NCBI RefSeq assembly: GCF_003240585.1 | Contig: NZ_PCDP01000061.1 | Span: forward strand, 54,493 to 118,492 | Length of the DNA stretch: 64,000 bases | Source of the DNA: Arminella tubonensis | GTDB taxonomy: Bacteria; Pseudomonadota; Alphaproteobacteria; Rhizobiales; Rhizobiaceae | Direction: 5' to 3' | In this document: positions 7,841 to 17,024 of the stretch, piece by piece | How the letters are laid out: the number at the start of each line of letters is the position of its first letter | How positions within the stretch are numbered: the first letter of the stretch is position 1 | Notes under the pieces: generated by a model | Databases searched by the model: none | Told to the model about the DNA's origin: nothing | What the model saw: the letters and a program-made list of their open reading frames with translations, nothing else | Position numbers and translations under genes: made by a program

Positions 7841-9049
7841 ATGCGCGATCCTTATAAGACATTGGGCGTGAAGCGGGATGCAGGGGTGGATGAAATCAAG
7901 GCAGCGTGGCGCAACATGGCCAAGGCCGTTCATCCCGACCACAACCTCAACGACCCGACGGCGACGGAGCGCTTTGCCGAAATCGGCCGGGCGTACGACA
8001 CGCTGAAAGATCCGAAGAAGCGGAGCCGCTACGACCAGGTGCTCGGCATGGCGGCGGCCAAGAGCCGCGAGCAGACGATCATGCAGCAGCGCCAGGCTCA
8101 GCACGAGGCCGAGGCACGGGCAAAGGTCGCCCGCGCCAACGCCGAAAAGGTGCTGGAGGAACTTGCCCGCGCCAACGCCCAGAAGGCGCAGAAAGCTTCG
8201 AACGCGGCTGCCGCCGGCGCGGCGCAGACCCAGGCCGGCAACGCATCAGCGGGCAAATCGCAAGCCTCGGCGGCGCAGAGCGCACCCGCCAACGAATCTC
8301 CCGAGGATATGGTCGAACGCATCTTTGGCGCGCAGGCTCGCGCGAGTGCTCCGAACACCGAACAGGGCGCCGGCGCAGACAAGCGTCCTGACAGCGGCTA
8401 TCAGGACGGGGCGGCCCGCGGCGAGACCGAGGAAGCCGAACCGGTTGCCGCCTCCGGCATCGGCTCGATCATATCGCTGCCGCCGTTCGGCATTCTAAGC
8501 TCGCTCGTCCGTCGCATCACCGGAGCGGCCCCGACCCTCGAGAAGGCGCCCGATATCGCCGCCGAAGCAAGCATCACCCTTGAGGACATTCTGAAAGGGA
8601 ACTGGATATCCGTGATGCTGTCCGACGGGCGTGAACAGCGCTTCCAGGCAATGCCCGGAATGAGCGACGGCCATGTGGTTCACCTCAAGGGCCAGGGCCT
8701 CAAGCTGCAGGGCATGCAGCGGGGCGACGTGGCGATTACCGTCCATCTCACCCCCGACGACCGCTTCGCGATCCGTGGTTTCGATCTTCACACTGCCTTG
8801 CCAGTGACGATCGAGAACGCGGTTCTCGGCTGCAGGACTCACGTCGAGGGCTTGAGCGGCAGCGTCGACGTTACGGTTCCGGCATGGTCGGGATCGGATC
8901 ACGTCATCCGTATCCCCAACGAAGGGCTGCCGAACGGTGATGGCGGAAAAGGCGATCTTGTCGTCGAATTGCGCCTGATGTTGTGGGAAAAGCCCGACGA
9001 TCGCATCACGGATTTGATGCGCATCAGGAAAGACGGGCTGTTTTTGTGA
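7841..9049 (+). CDS. J-domain co-chaperone with DnaJ C-terminal domain (CbpA-like)
   Basis: Protein of 402 residues. A J domain fills residues 1-65 with the essential H31-P-D33 loop that stimulates the ATPase of DnaK. It is followed by an alanine/glutamine-rich, probably unstructured or coiled linker (about 80-190) and a DnaJ-type C-terminal substrate-binding domain (about 245-395, starting near SITLEDILKGN). There is no Gly/Phe region and no CxxCxGxG zinc finger, so this is a class-II, CbpA-like J protein and not the main DnaJ. The ATG at 7841 puts MRDPYKTLGV at the N-terminus exactly where J domains begin; a 25-residue upstream extension has no family support. Confidence 0.9.
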   Translation: MRDPYKTLGVKRDAGVDEIKAAWRNMAKAVHPDHNLNDPTATERFAEIGRAYDTLKDPKKRSRYDQVLGMAAAKSREQTIMQQRQAQHEAEARAKVARANAEKVLEELARANAQKAQKASNAAAAGAAQTQAGNASAGKSQASAAQSAPANESPEDMVERIFGAQARASAPNTEQGAGADKRPDSGYQDGAARGETEEAEPVAASGIGSIISLPPFGILSSLVRRITGAAPTLEKAPDIAAEASITLEDILKGNWISVMLSDGREQRFQAMPGMSDGHVVHLKGQGLKLQGMQRGDVAITVHLTPDDRFAIRGFDLHTALPVTIENAVLGCRTHVEGLSGSVDVTVPAWSGSDHVIRIPNEGLPNGDGGKGDLVVELRLMLWEKPDDRITDLMRIRKDGLFL

Positions 9050-9171
9050 AATTTCGGTAACAAGCGCACCCTTTATTACGTTCCCTAACAGTTGATGATC
9101 CAACCCGTGCTTGAACGGCGCAACGGCCTATGCCATAGGCAGGGTCAACGACAAGTTCAAGGGAGCAGAAT

Positions 9172-9990
9172 ATGGCTCAAGCAACAGGCCTCATGTCCGG
9201 CAAGCGCGGCGTCATCATGGGCGTCGCAAACAACCGTTCCATCGCATGGGGTATTGCCAAGGCCATTCATGCGCAGGGCGGCGAAGTCGCCTTCACCTAT
9301 CAGGGCGACGCGCTGAAGAAGCGGGTCGAGCCGCTGGCTGCCGAAATCGGCGGGCATCTGGTCGGCCATTGCGACGTCGGCGACGAATCCACCATCGACG
9401 CAGTATTCGAAAACGTCGAGAAGCTCTGGGGCAAGATCGATTTCATCGTTCACGCAATCGGCTTCTCCGACAAGGACGAGCTGACGGGTCGCTATGTCGA
9501 CACCTCGCCGGACAATTTTGCAAAGACGATGCAGATATCGGTCTATTCCTTCACCTCGGTCGCGCGACGCGCGGAAAAGCTGATGACGGACGGCGGCGCG
9601 ATGCTGACGCTGACCTATTACGGCGCCGAGAAGGTCATGCCGAACTATAACGTCATGGGCGTCGCGAAGGCTGCTCTCGAAGCAAGCGTGAAGTATCTGG
9701 CAGTCGACCTCGGCCCGAAGAACATCCGCGTCAACGCGGTTTCGGCCGGACCGATCAAGACGCTGGCGGCGTCCGGTATCGGCGACTTCCGCTACATCCT
9801 CAAGTGGAACGAGTATAATGCGCCGTTGCGCCGTACCGTTACCATCGAGGAAGTGGGCGACGTCGGCCTCTACCTGCTCTCGGACCTGTCGCGCTCCGTC
9901 ACCGGCGAAATTCATCACGCCGACAGCGGTTATCACGTGGTCGGCATGAAGGCCGTCGATGCGCCGGATATTTCCGTCATCAAGGACTGA
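9172..9990 (+). CDS. fabI: Enoyl-[acyl-carrier-protein] reductase (NADH)
   Basis: Short-chain dehydrogenase-type enzyme of 272 residues that reduces trans-2-enoyl-ACP in the last step of each fatty acid elongation cycle. Landmarks: the N-terminal GKRGVIMGVANNRSIAWGIA nucleotide-binding stretch, HAIGFSDKDEL, TLTYYGAEKVMPNYN, and the catalytic Y-x6-K in NYNVMGVAK; the late KTLAASGI loop is the triclosan/substrate loop region. Ribosome site GGGAG precedes ATG 9172. Rhizobia often carry two fabI copies; this one is followed by a histidine phosphatase gene 22 bases downstream, probably co-transcribed. Confidence 0.96.
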   Translation: MAQATGLMSGKRGVIMGVANNRSIAWGIAKAIHAQGGEVAFTYQGDALKKRVEPLAAEIGGHLVGHCDVGDESTIDAVFENVEKLWGKIDFIVHAIGFSDKDELTGRYVDTSPDNFAKTMQISVYSFTSVARRAEKLMTDGGAMLTLTYYGAEKVMPNYNVMGVAKAALEASVKYLAVDLGPKNIRVNAVSAGPIKTLAASGIGDFRYILKWNEYNAPLRRTVTIEEVGDVGLYLLSDLSRSVTGEIHHADSGYHVVGMKAVDAPDISVIKD

Positions 9991-10012
9991 CTTTCACAGG
10001 ACAAGAAAATCC

Positions 10013-10606
10013 GTGCTGCTTTATGTGATCCGCCACGGACAGACGGACTGGAATGCCGAGCGCCGGCTGCAGGGGCAGAAGGACATCGACCTCAACATCA
10101 TCGGTCGCGAGCAGGCGCGCGCGAACGGCGTAATGCTGGCGGAGATCCTCGGCGAGAGCGTCGCGGATTTCGACTTTGTGGCGAGCCCCCTTGCCCGCAC
10201 TCGCGCGACGATGGAAATTGCCCGCGCGGCAATGGGCCTGCCGCCCAAGGACTACCGCACCGACGAACGGCTCGTCGAGGTTTCATTCGGCGACTGGGAA
10301 GGCTCTACGCTCAAGGAATTGAGGCTTACCGAGCCTGAGCGACTGAAGGAGCGCAACACCGCGAAATGGGATTTCATACCGCCCGGCGACGACGCGGAAA
10401 GCTATGAGATCATGTCGTGGCGCGTCGGCTCCTGGTTGCAATCCGTCGATGGCCCGACGGTATGCGTCACCCATGGCGGCGTCATCCGGGCGCTGTTCCG
10501 GCTGATTGCAGACGTTGCCAAGGACGAAGCGGCCGAGGGCGAGATACCCCAGGACCGCATTCTGAAAATCGATCTGACGTTGAAAACCATACGCTGGGTC
10601 GACTGA
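10013..10606 (+). CDS. Histidine phosphatase (phosphoglycerate mutase-like) family protein
   Basis: Protein of 197 residues with the catalytic R7-H8-G9 motif (YVIRHGQTDWN), the second Arg in SPLARTRATME, the acid in RLVEVSFGDWEG and the second His in VCVTHGGVIRALF. This is the 2-histidine phosphatase fold; members range from cofactor-dependent phosphoglycerate mutase to sugar- and nucleotide-phosphate phosphatases, and the substrate is not readable. The GTG at 10013 is preferred because it places the RHG motif seven residues in, as in homologues, and has AGGA upstream; an ATG at 9959 lies inside fabI. Confidence 0.88.
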   Translation: MLLYVIRHGQTDWNAERRLQGQKDIDLNIIGREQARANGVMLAEILGESVADFDFVASPLARTRATMEIARAAMGLPPKDYRTDERLVEVSFGDWEGSTLKELRLTEPERLKERNTAKWDFIPPGDDAESYEIMSWRVGSWLQSVDGPTVCVTHGGVIRALFRLIADVAKDEAAEGEIPQDRILKIDLTLKTIRWVD

Positions 10607-10616
10607 GGCTAGTGCC

Positions 10617-10877
10617 TCAGTGAACGATATCTAGGTCGTTGATGACGCGCTTTCCGTCGACCTCGGTGTAAAACACGATCACCTTGACCCCGGCCTCAAG
10701 GCCATTGAAGTCGAAATCGTCCGGCGTCGCATAGGTCTTGCCATCGTCAAGGGTGATGTTGAGGTTCTTGGTGTCGACCCGCTTGATGGTCGCCTCGACA
10801 TCGGCGCTTTCGGCAAAGCCTACAACGGGCGCAAGAAGAGCCGCAGTGGCCAGCAAAGTGGCGACAAAGAACCGCAT
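10617..10877 (-). CDS. DUF1344 secreted protein
   Basis: Small protein of 86 residues with a signal peptide (residues 1-23, ending VVGFA) and a compact domain ADVEATIKRVDTKNLNITLDDGKTY...KRVINDLDI that matches DUF1344, a Rhizobiales family of periplasmic proteins of unknown function with an OB-like beta pattern. I chose ATG 10877, which has GAGGG upstream, over the in-frame ATG at 10901, which lacks a ribosome site and would dilute the signal peptide. It converges with the phosphatase gene with 10 bases between stops. Confidence 0.82.
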   Translation of the reverse strand: MRFFVATLLATAALLAPVVGFAESADVEATIKRVDTKNLNITLDDGKTYATPDDFDFNGLEAGVKVIVFYTEVDGKRVINDLDIVH

Positions 10878-11120
10878 CCGGACAACCCTCACAAACTTCA
10901 TGACTAACGTGTCGTTAAGCACAGATAGCTCCCGGAATATGGCGGAAATCGCCCGCAACAATGGCTTTTCACGCCCAATTAATGAACACATTTTTACCCT
11001 TGATCAAGTCTTGTTGACCGTCGCGATCATTTGAATCCCGGCATTGCACAGCATCCGGGAGCACAAGGTAAAATTAACCTGCGGTTGCTATTTTCTTCCC
11101 ATAGTAGCAGGGAGCATGGC

Positions 11121-13202
11121 GTGAGCACCGGGGCATATTTTTCGCGACCTTTGAAAAAGGCTTTCAAGAACAACTTTCAATGCGTTGTGGCGTCCTTGCT
11201 CGTCGCGCTGGTGGTCATCTTCGTCGGACTGATATTGGACCGAGTGAATGCGGCAGCCTTCCGGCTCCCCGGTGGCGAATGGGAATTATCGGCTGTCCCA
11301 AAAGTCGGATGGGATGTGTCGCCGAGCAATCAGACAGCATTGCCGCTGGTTATCTTTGCTGCCGGTTGCATTATCGTCATTCCCTTCTTTCTTTCGACCC
11401 TGCTGTTGGTCGAGCGCAATCGCAACGTCGACCAGCTCGAGAGCCGCGAAGCAAGACTCCTGGAGGTTTCCGAGCGACTGAACCTGGCGCTGGATGCCAA
11501 TCGCTGCGGCATATGGGAAGTGGTGCTGGGGACAGAGAATTTTGTCTGGGATCTGCGCATGCACCAGCTTTACGGCCTGCCGTTCAGCAGCAGCTTCGTC
11601 GACGACAAGGCATGGCTGAGCTGCGTCCATCCGGAAGATCGCTCGACCTCCGTCTCCTTCATCAAGACCTTTGCACGCGTTGGTGATACCGGGGCATCAG
11701 TGCGCCGCATTCTCCTGCCGGACGGGCAGACACGCTTCGTCCGTTCCGTCGGCAAGCTACACGAAACCAGGGACGGCGAGCGCAAGGTCATCGGCATCGC
11801 ATTCGACGTCACGGAAGATGCTCTCATGACCGCGGAGCTCAAGTCCGCCAAGGACGAGGCGGTCGCCAAGAACGTCGAACTCGAAATCGCCAAAAACCGT
11901 ATCGAGCACAACTCTCTCCACGATCCGCTGACCTCGCTCGCCAATCGCCGCAAGCTCGACCTCGCATTGGAGGACCTCACGCTCAACAGCCGGTCCGAGC
12001 CGCAGACCTTCGCGATACTCCACATCGACCTCGATCGTTTCAAGGATATCAACGACACGCTCGGGCATGCTGCCGGAGATGCCATGCTGGTTCATGTCTC
12101 GAAAATCCTTGCCGACAGCATACGTCGGGGCGACATCGTGGCGAGGATCGGTGGGGACGAGTTCGTCATCGTCGCCATCGGAGCCAGCGAGCCGGCGAAC
12201 ATGGCGGCTCTTGCCAATCGCATAATCGCCGAGACCCGGCAGCCTATCGACTTTCAGGGATTTTCCTGCCGCTGCGGCGTCTCCATCGGCATAGCACAGG
12301 CAATTGGCGGCGATATCGACGCCCACAAGGTGCTGATCAACGCCGACATCGCGCTTTATCGCGCCAAGAACCTCGGCCGCAACCGCTACGAGTTTTTCAG
12401 TCAAAATCTTCAGGCAGAAGTCATCAACAACAAGCGCACCGCCGATGCCATTCTTGCCGGCATCGACAACGGCGAGTTCACGGCCTGGTATCAGCCGCAG
12501 TTCTGCGCCCGGACGATGGAGCTGACTGGTGTCGAGGCGTTGGTGCGCTGGAACCATCCGACACGCGGGTTGCTGACGCCCGATCAGTTCCTGCGCATCG
12601 CCGATGACCTGAACGTGGTGCAGCAGCTCGACCGGGTCGTCTTGGAGACTGCGCTGAAGGACAAGATGCGCTGGGCAGCGCGCGGGGTCGTCGTTCCGAA
12701 GATATCGGTCAACGTCTCATCCCGCCGCCTCCACGACGAGGGGCTGATCGAAACGCTGACGGGGCTGCAGATCGTGCCCGGCGAAATATCCTTCGAACTG
12801 GTGGAATCGATTTTCCTCGACGAGAGCGAGGACATCGTCTCGCACAATCTGGAACGCATCAAAGCGCTGGGGATCGACATCGAGATCGACGATTTCGGCA
12901 CCGGCCACACCTCGATCGTCAGTCTCCTGAAAACCAAGCCGAAGCGACTGAAGATCGATCGCCAGCTGGTGATGCCGATCCTGACCTCGCTGAAGGAACG
13001 TGCCCTGGTTCGCTCGATCATCGAGATCGCCCGCTCGCTCGACATCGAGACCGTTGCCGAAGGCGTGGAGACCCTTGAACACGCGGCGCGATTGCGGGCG
13101 CTCGGTTGCGACGTGCTGCAGGGCTATGCCTTTGGCCGACCACTCTCGTTCGAGAACTTTACGGAGGCGGCAACTGCGGCAACGTGGCGGCTGGCATCCT
13201 AG
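11121..13202 (+). CDS. Membrane PAS-GGDEF-EAL cyclic-di-GMP signalling protein
   Basis: Protein of 693 residues. Two membrane helices (about 20-45 and 80-105) enclose a short periplasmic loop; a PAS domain follows (about 115-240, including VHPEDR and VIGIAFDVTED), then a GGDEF domain (LHDPLTSLANRRKL to RIGGDEFVIV) and an EAL domain (GVEALVRWNHP, IDDFGTGHTS, AEGVET, LQGYAFGRP). GGDEF and the metal and general-base residues of EAL all appear intact, so it could both make and degrade cyclic-di-GMP. GTG 11121 with GGGAG seven bases upstream is the best start; an upstream extension of 30 residues is not family-like. The periplasmic loop is too small for a large ligand domain. Confidence 0.9.
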   Translation: MSTGAYFSRPLKKAFKNNFQCVVASLLVALVVIFVGLILDRVNAAAFRLPGGEWELSAVPKVGWDVSPSNQTALPLVIFAAGCIIVIPFFLSTLLLVERNRNVDQLESREARLLEVSERLNLALDANRCGIWEVVLGTENFVWDLRMHQLYGLPFSSSFVDDKAWLSCVHPEDRSTSVSFIKTFARVGDTGASVRRILLPDGQTRFVRSVGKLHETRDGERKVIGIAFDVTEDALMTAELKSAKDEAVAKNVELEIAKNRIEHNSLHDPLTSLANRRKLDLALEDLTLNSRSEPQTFAILHIDLDRFKDINDTLGHAAGDAMLVHVSKILADSIRRGDIVARIGGDEFVIVAIGASEPANMAALANRIIAETRQPIDFQGFSCRCGVSIGIAQAIGGDIDAHKVLINADIALYRAKNLGRNRYEFFSQNLQAEVINNKRTADAILAGIDNGEFTAWYQPQFCARTMELTGVEALVRWNHPTRGLLTPDQFLRIADDLNVVQQLDRVVLETALKDKMRWAARGVVVPKISVNVSSRRLHDEGLIETLTGLQIVPGEISFELVESIFLDESEDIVSHNLERIKALGIDIEIDDFGTGHTSIVSLLKTKPKRLKIDRQLVMPILTSLKERALVRSIIEIARSLDIETVAEGVETLEHAARLRALGCDVLQGYAFGRPLSFENFTEAATAATWRLAS

Positions 13203-13383
13203 CGACAGCTTCCCCCATAGGCGAGACGCCACAGGAAATCCATTCTCCGGCGCCCGGTCGCATGAGGAAAATAAAGGCTTTTGCCTTAGGCTGTTTTTGG
13301 CCTATGAGTGTGCCGCAATTCAAGTAAAGGCGCGGCCCGCCTGCGGGACCGGTCGGGCCAAAAAGGCAATCCGGTCGTTTCCC

Positions 13384-14481
13384 ATGTCGCACAATACATT
13401 CGGTCATCTGTTCCGCGTTACCACCTGGGGCGAAAGCCACGGTCCTTCGCTTGGCTGCGTCGTCGACGGCTGCCCTCCAGGCCTTCGCTTTACCCTCGAT
13501 GAAATTCAGGCCTGGCTGAACAAGCGGAAGCCTGGACAATCGCGGTTCGTCACGCAGCGGCGCGAGGACGATCTCGTCAAGGTTCTCTCCGGCGTCATGC
13601 TCGACGAGGACGGCGTGACGATGACCACCACCGGCACGCCGATCTCGATGATGATCGAGAATACCGACCAGCGCTCCAAGGACTACGGCGAGATCGCCCG
13701 GCAATACCGCCCCGGCCATGCCGACTATACCTATGACGTCAAATACGGCATACGCGACTATCGTGGCGGCGGGCGCTCCTCGGCGCGCGAGACGGCGGCA
13801 CGGGTCGCCGCCGGCGGCATCGCCCGTCTCGTCGTGCCCGGCGCCACCGTGCGCGCCGCCCTCGTCCAGATCGGCAAGCACAAGATCAACCGCGCCAACT
13901 GGGACTGGGCGCAGGTCGACCAGAACCCGTTCTTTGCCCCCGATCCCGAAATCGTGCCCGTCTGGGAAGAGTATCTCGACGGCATACGCAAGGCCGGCTC
14001 CTCGATCGGCGCCGTCGTCGAAGTCGTGGCAGAAGGCGTTCCGGCAGGTCTCGGCGCGCCGATCTACGGCAAGCTCGACCAGGATATCGCCTCGTTGCTG
14101 ATGTCTATCAATGCGGTCAAGGGCGTCGAGATCGGCAACGGTTTTGCTGCCGCTGAACTCAGCGGCGAGGAAAATGCCGACGAGATGCGGATGGGCAATG
14201 ACGGCAACCGAATATTCCTGTCGAACCATGCCGGCGGCATCCTCGGCGGCATCTCGACCGGCGAACCCGTCATCGCCCGCTTTGCCATCAAGCCGACGTC
14301 GTCCATCCTCACTGAGCGCCGCAGCATCGATGTCGACGGCCACAATGTCGATCTGCGCACCAAGGGCCGCCACGACCCCTGCGTCGGCATCCGCGCCGTG
14401 CCGATCGGCGAAGCGATGGTTGCCTGCGCGATCGCCGATCATTATCTCCGAGACCGGGGCCAGACCGGCCGCCTGAAATAA
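13384..14481 (+). CDS. aroC: Chorismate synthase
   Basis: Protein of 365 residues that converts 5-enolpyruvylshikimate-3-phosphate to chorismate with reduced FMN, the last common step of aromatic amino acid and folate precursor synthesis. The N-terminus MSHNTFGHLFRVTTWGESHGP, the RPGHADYTYDVKYG segment and the FGGRSSARET-like GGGRSSARETAARVAAG block are diagnostic, as is RHDPCVGIRAVPIGEAM near the end. ATG 13384 fits the family N-terminus. ribB follows after 11 bases, so the two are probably one transcript. Confidence 0.98.
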   Translation: MSHNTFGHLFRVTTWGESHGPSLGCVVDGCPPGLRFTLDEIQAWLNKRKPGQSRFVTQRREDDLVKVLSGVMLDEDGVTMTTTGTPISMMIENTDQRSKDYGEIARQYRPGHADYTYDVKYGIRDYRGGGRSSARETAARVAAGGIARLVVPGATVRAALVQIGKHKINRANWDWAQVDQNPFFAPDPEIVPVWEEYLDGIRKAGSSIGAVVEVVAEGVPAGLGAPIYGKLDQDIASLLMSINAVKGVEIGNGFAAAELSGEENADEMRMGNDGNRIFLSNHAGGILGGISTGEPVIARFAIKPTSSILTERRSIDVDGHNVDLRTKGRHDPCVGIRAVPIGEAMVACAIADHYLRDRGQTGRLK

Positions 14482-14492
14482 GGACTATCCTC

Positions 14493-15593
14493 ATGCCCTA
14501 TGACCAGAAGCGCGTCGTGGATGCCCTCCGGGCTTTCGAGGCCGGAGAGATCGTCGTCGTCATGGACGATGACGACCGCGAGAACGAAGGCGACCTGATC
14601 GTCGCCGCCGTCCACTGCACACCGGAAAAGATGGCCTTCATCGTCCGCCACACGTCGGGGATCGTCTGCACGCCGATGCCGCGCGAAGAGGCCAAGCGCC
14701 TGAACCTCAACGCAATGGTGGCTGAAAACGATTCGGCGCATACAACCGCCTTTACCGTTTCGGTCGACTTCAAGCATGGCACCACGACGGGTATTTCCGC
14801 CGACGACCGGACGTTGACGGTCAGGAACCTCGCCAACCCGAATGTCGGGCCCTCCGATTTCGTACGTCCCGGCCATATCTTCCCGCTGGTCTCGCGCGAA
14901 GGCGGCGTGCTGATGCGCTCCGGCCATACCGAGGCTGCGGTCGATCTCTGCCGCCTTGCCAACCTGCCGCCGATCGGCGTCATCAGCGAACTGGTCAATG
15001 ATGACGGCACGGTCATGCGCGGCCCGCAGGTTACCGCCTTTGCCGAAAGCAACGGGCTGAAGGCCATCTCGGTGGCCGACCTCATCGCCTATCGCCAGCG
15101 CAAGGAGACGCTGATCGAGCTCGGCTCGAGCTTCGATGTCGAGACCGCCTTTGGCAAGGCCCGCGCCCACACCTATTCGCTGCCCTGGGATCCGATGCAG
15201 CATCTGGCAGTCGTCTTCGGCGACATCCGCGACGGCGTCGACGTGCCGGTTCGCCTCCATCCGGAAAATGTTGCCGGCGATGTCTTCGGCAAGCAGCGTC
15301 CGGTCGACCACTACATGCAGAAGATCGCCGAAGAGGGCCGCGGCATCATCGTCTATCTCCGCGAGGGCTCGGTCGGCGTGGGTCATCACGACAATGGCCG
15401 CAAGACGCGGCAGGACCGCGAAGCCCATGCCGAAGCGCAGAGCCGCGAAAGCGAGTGGCTGGAGATCGGCCTCGGCGCACAGATCCTGAAGGACCTCGGC
15501 GTCACCTCGATCAAGCTGCTGACCACCCGCGCCAGGCACTATGTCGGCCTCGAGGGCTTCGGCATCAAGATCGCCAAGACCGAGATCTGGTGA
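14493..15593 (+). CDS. ribB: 3,4-dihydroxy-2-butanone 4-phosphate synthase with degenerate GTP cyclohydrolase II-like domain
   Basis: Protein of 366 residues. Residues 1-205 are a complete DHBP synthase, which makes the four-carbon precursor of riboflavin from ribulose 5-phosphate: DDDDRENEGDLIVAA, the HTSGI motif and RSGHTEAAVDLCRLA are present. Residues 206-366 align with GTP cyclohydrolase II (HLAVVFGDI, LREGSVGVG, LGAQILKDLGV) but the zinc-binding Cys-x2-Cys...Cys site is absent: the corresponding stretch reads HPENVAGDVFGKQRP with no cysteine. The second half is therefore predicted inactive as a cyclohydrolase, the arrangement called RibBX. A separate ribA should exist elsewhere in the genome. 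Confidence 0.93.
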   Translation: MPYDQKRVVDALRAFEAGEIVVVMDDDDRENEGDLIVAAVHCTPEKMAFIVRHTSGIVCTPMPREEAKRLNLNAMVAENDSAHTTAFTVSVDFKHGTTTGISADDRTLTVRNLANPNVGPSDFVRPGHIFPLVSREGGVLMRSGHTEAAVDLCRLANLPPIGVISELVNDDGTVMRGPQVTAFAESNGLKAISVADLIAYRQRKETLIELGSSFDVETAFGKARAHTYSLPWDPMQHLAVVFGDIRDGVDVPVRLHPENVAGDVFGKQRPVDHYMQKIAEEGRGIIVYLREGSVGVGHHDNGRKTRQDREAHAEAQSRESEWLEIGLGAQILKDLGVTSIKLLTTRARHYVGLEGFGIKIAKTEIW

Positions 15594-15599
15594 GATCCA

Positions 15600-15715
15600 C
15601 CCTCCCCTTGATGGGGAGGGTCGGCACAAAGTGCCGGGGTGGGGTGACCCTTTGTGACACCCGATGATCACCCCCACCCGCGCATTCGCGCGACCTCCCC
15701 CATCAAGGGGGAGGT
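15600..15715. repeat. Pair of inverted 48-base GC-rich palindromic units (RIME-like)
   Basis: Left unit 15600-15647 and right unit 15668-15715 are near-identical in opposite orientation. Each consists of a CCTCCCC-TTGATG-GGGGAGG hairpin, a small second palindrome (CGGCACAAAGTGCCG or CGCGCGAATGCGCG) and a GGGTGGGGTGA end. Such elements are scattered between convergent genes in rhizobial genomes. Here it separates convergent ribB and the YcaQ-like gene and could act as a bidirectional terminator or mRNA stabiliser. Confidence 0.85.
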
Positions 15716-15721
15716 AGGCAA

Positions 15722-16912
15722 TCACCCCCGCCAGCCGTCCATCAGCACCACCTTCTCGACGCCGGTGAAGCGCGCTACTCGTTGCAGCTCGGCTTCCAGC
15801 TTTTCGAGACGGCCGGCTGATGGCTTGATGCCGGGTTCCAGCCAGAGGCGCTTGACATCGAGGGTGCCCGCCTTGCGGTCGGCTTTCATGTCGATGCGGC
15901 CGATGAGGCGGTCGCCTTCGAGCAGCGGAAATACATAGTAGCCATATTCCCGTTTCGGCTCGGGCACGAAAATCTCGATGCGATAGAAGAAGCCGAACAG
16001 TCGTTCGCTACGATTGCGGTCGCGGAGCGTCGGGTCGAACGGGCTGAGCACACGCAGCCTAGCCGGCGCTTCGGGGTAATTATCCAGCGTTGCCGGGAAA
16101 TCGGCGAAGGCAAAGGACGGGCGCGGCTTGCCATCCAGCGCCGGCTCGATCAGGACCTCGCAAAGCTCGTCGCGGTGGACATCCACCCAGGTCTTCGCCT
16201 CCTGCGGCGTGATCAGGTCCCAGAAGGCGGCGATCTCGCCCGAGGTGGCAAAGCCCAGACGCTGGAGCGCGCTGCGGCAGGCCCAGTCGACGAACACGTC
16301 GTGGTCCACTTCCGGCGCGTGGAACTCGGCGGGGATGACGCGCTCGACGAGATCATAGATCTTCTGGAAATTGGTGCGCCCGGCGATGGCGAACTTGCCG
16401 GTTCGCCAGTGATATTCGAGCGCCGTCTTGTTTGGATGCCAGTTCCACCAACCGCCGGAGACGTGGCCATCGGCCTTGATCTCCCGGGCCATGATGGGGC
16501 CGCCCTGCAGCACCCGCTCGTAGGTTTCGTCGAAGGCTGATTCGAAACCCTCGCCACGCCACTTGCGCCAGCGCTCGATGATCAACTGCTCCTCGCGACG
16601 GAACTTATGCTTCCAATAGACGAAGAAGGCGCTCGGAAGGATCGACGCGTCGTGGGTCCAGTGCTCGAACAGCGCGCCATCCTTTTCGAGCAGCTCGGTC
16701 AGGTGTTCGCGGCGATAGGTCTGGTTGCGCGAGAACAAGATTTGGTGGTGCGCCCGCTCGACCGTTCCGATGCTGTCGACCTGGACGAAGCCGATATCGT
16801 GGATCAGTTGCAGCAGCCCCGCCTTGGTCAAGGCGCGGTTCGGCGGAGTGGACAGTCCCTGCTTGGCGAGGAAGACACGGCGAGCGTCACGATTCGAGAT
16901 GAGATTCGTCAT
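15722..16912 (-). CDS. YcaQ-like winged-helix protein (HTH_42 family)
   Basis: Protein of 396 residues. It begins with ISNRDARRVFLAKQGL and LLQLIHDIGFVQVDSI, continues with HWTHDASILPSAFFVYW and a WWNWHPNKTALEYHWRTGK block, and ends with LSPFDPTLRDRNRSERLFGFFYRIE...VFPLLEGDRLIGRID. This is the order of conserved blocks in the HTH_42/YcaQ family, whose E. coli member unhooks interstrand DNA crosslinks as a glycosylase. A repair glycosylase role is therefore plausible, but the family is diverse. ATG 16912 (MTNLISNRDARR) is the family-consistent start. It is divergent from bioM. Confidence 0.85.
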   Translation of the reverse strand: MTNLISNRDARRVFLAKQGLSTPPNRALTKAGLLQLIHDIGFVQVDSIGTVERAHHQILFSRNQTYRREHLTELLEKDGALFEHWTHDASILPSAFFVYWKHKFRREEQLIIERWRKWRGEGFESAFDETYERVLQGGPIMAREIKADGHVSGGWWNWHPNKTALEYHWRTGKFAIAGRTNFQKIYDLVERVIPAEFHAPEVDHDVFVDWACRSALQRLGFATSGEIAAFWDLITPQEAKTWVDVHRDELCEVLIEPALDGKPRPSFAFADFPATLDNYPEAPARLRVLSPFDPTLRDRNRSERLFGFFYRIEIFVPEPKREYGYYVFPLLEGDRLIGRIDMKADRKAGTLDVKRLWLEPGIKPSAGRLEKLEAELQRVARFTGVEKVVLMDGWRG

Positions 16913-17024
16913 TCTGGGAACATAGGCTTTTATTCCCACATTTTCAAATCGATCCGGATTGAGATTTCCCTTGGCCGAATTAGGGTCTATAGGACCGCGA
17001 GTTGCGACTGGACAGGGGCCCAAA

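Noticed and set aside
13159..15725. Two 427-codon open frames on the minus strand opposite aroC and ribB
   Set aside because: Both are antisense mirrors of well-identified enzymes and have Asp/Ala-rich nonsense composition without domains.
16990..17000. Possible BioR operator (TTATCTATAA-like) before bioM
   Set aside because: Only the central TCTATA of GGGTCTATAGG matches, six of ten positions, which is too weak to claim.
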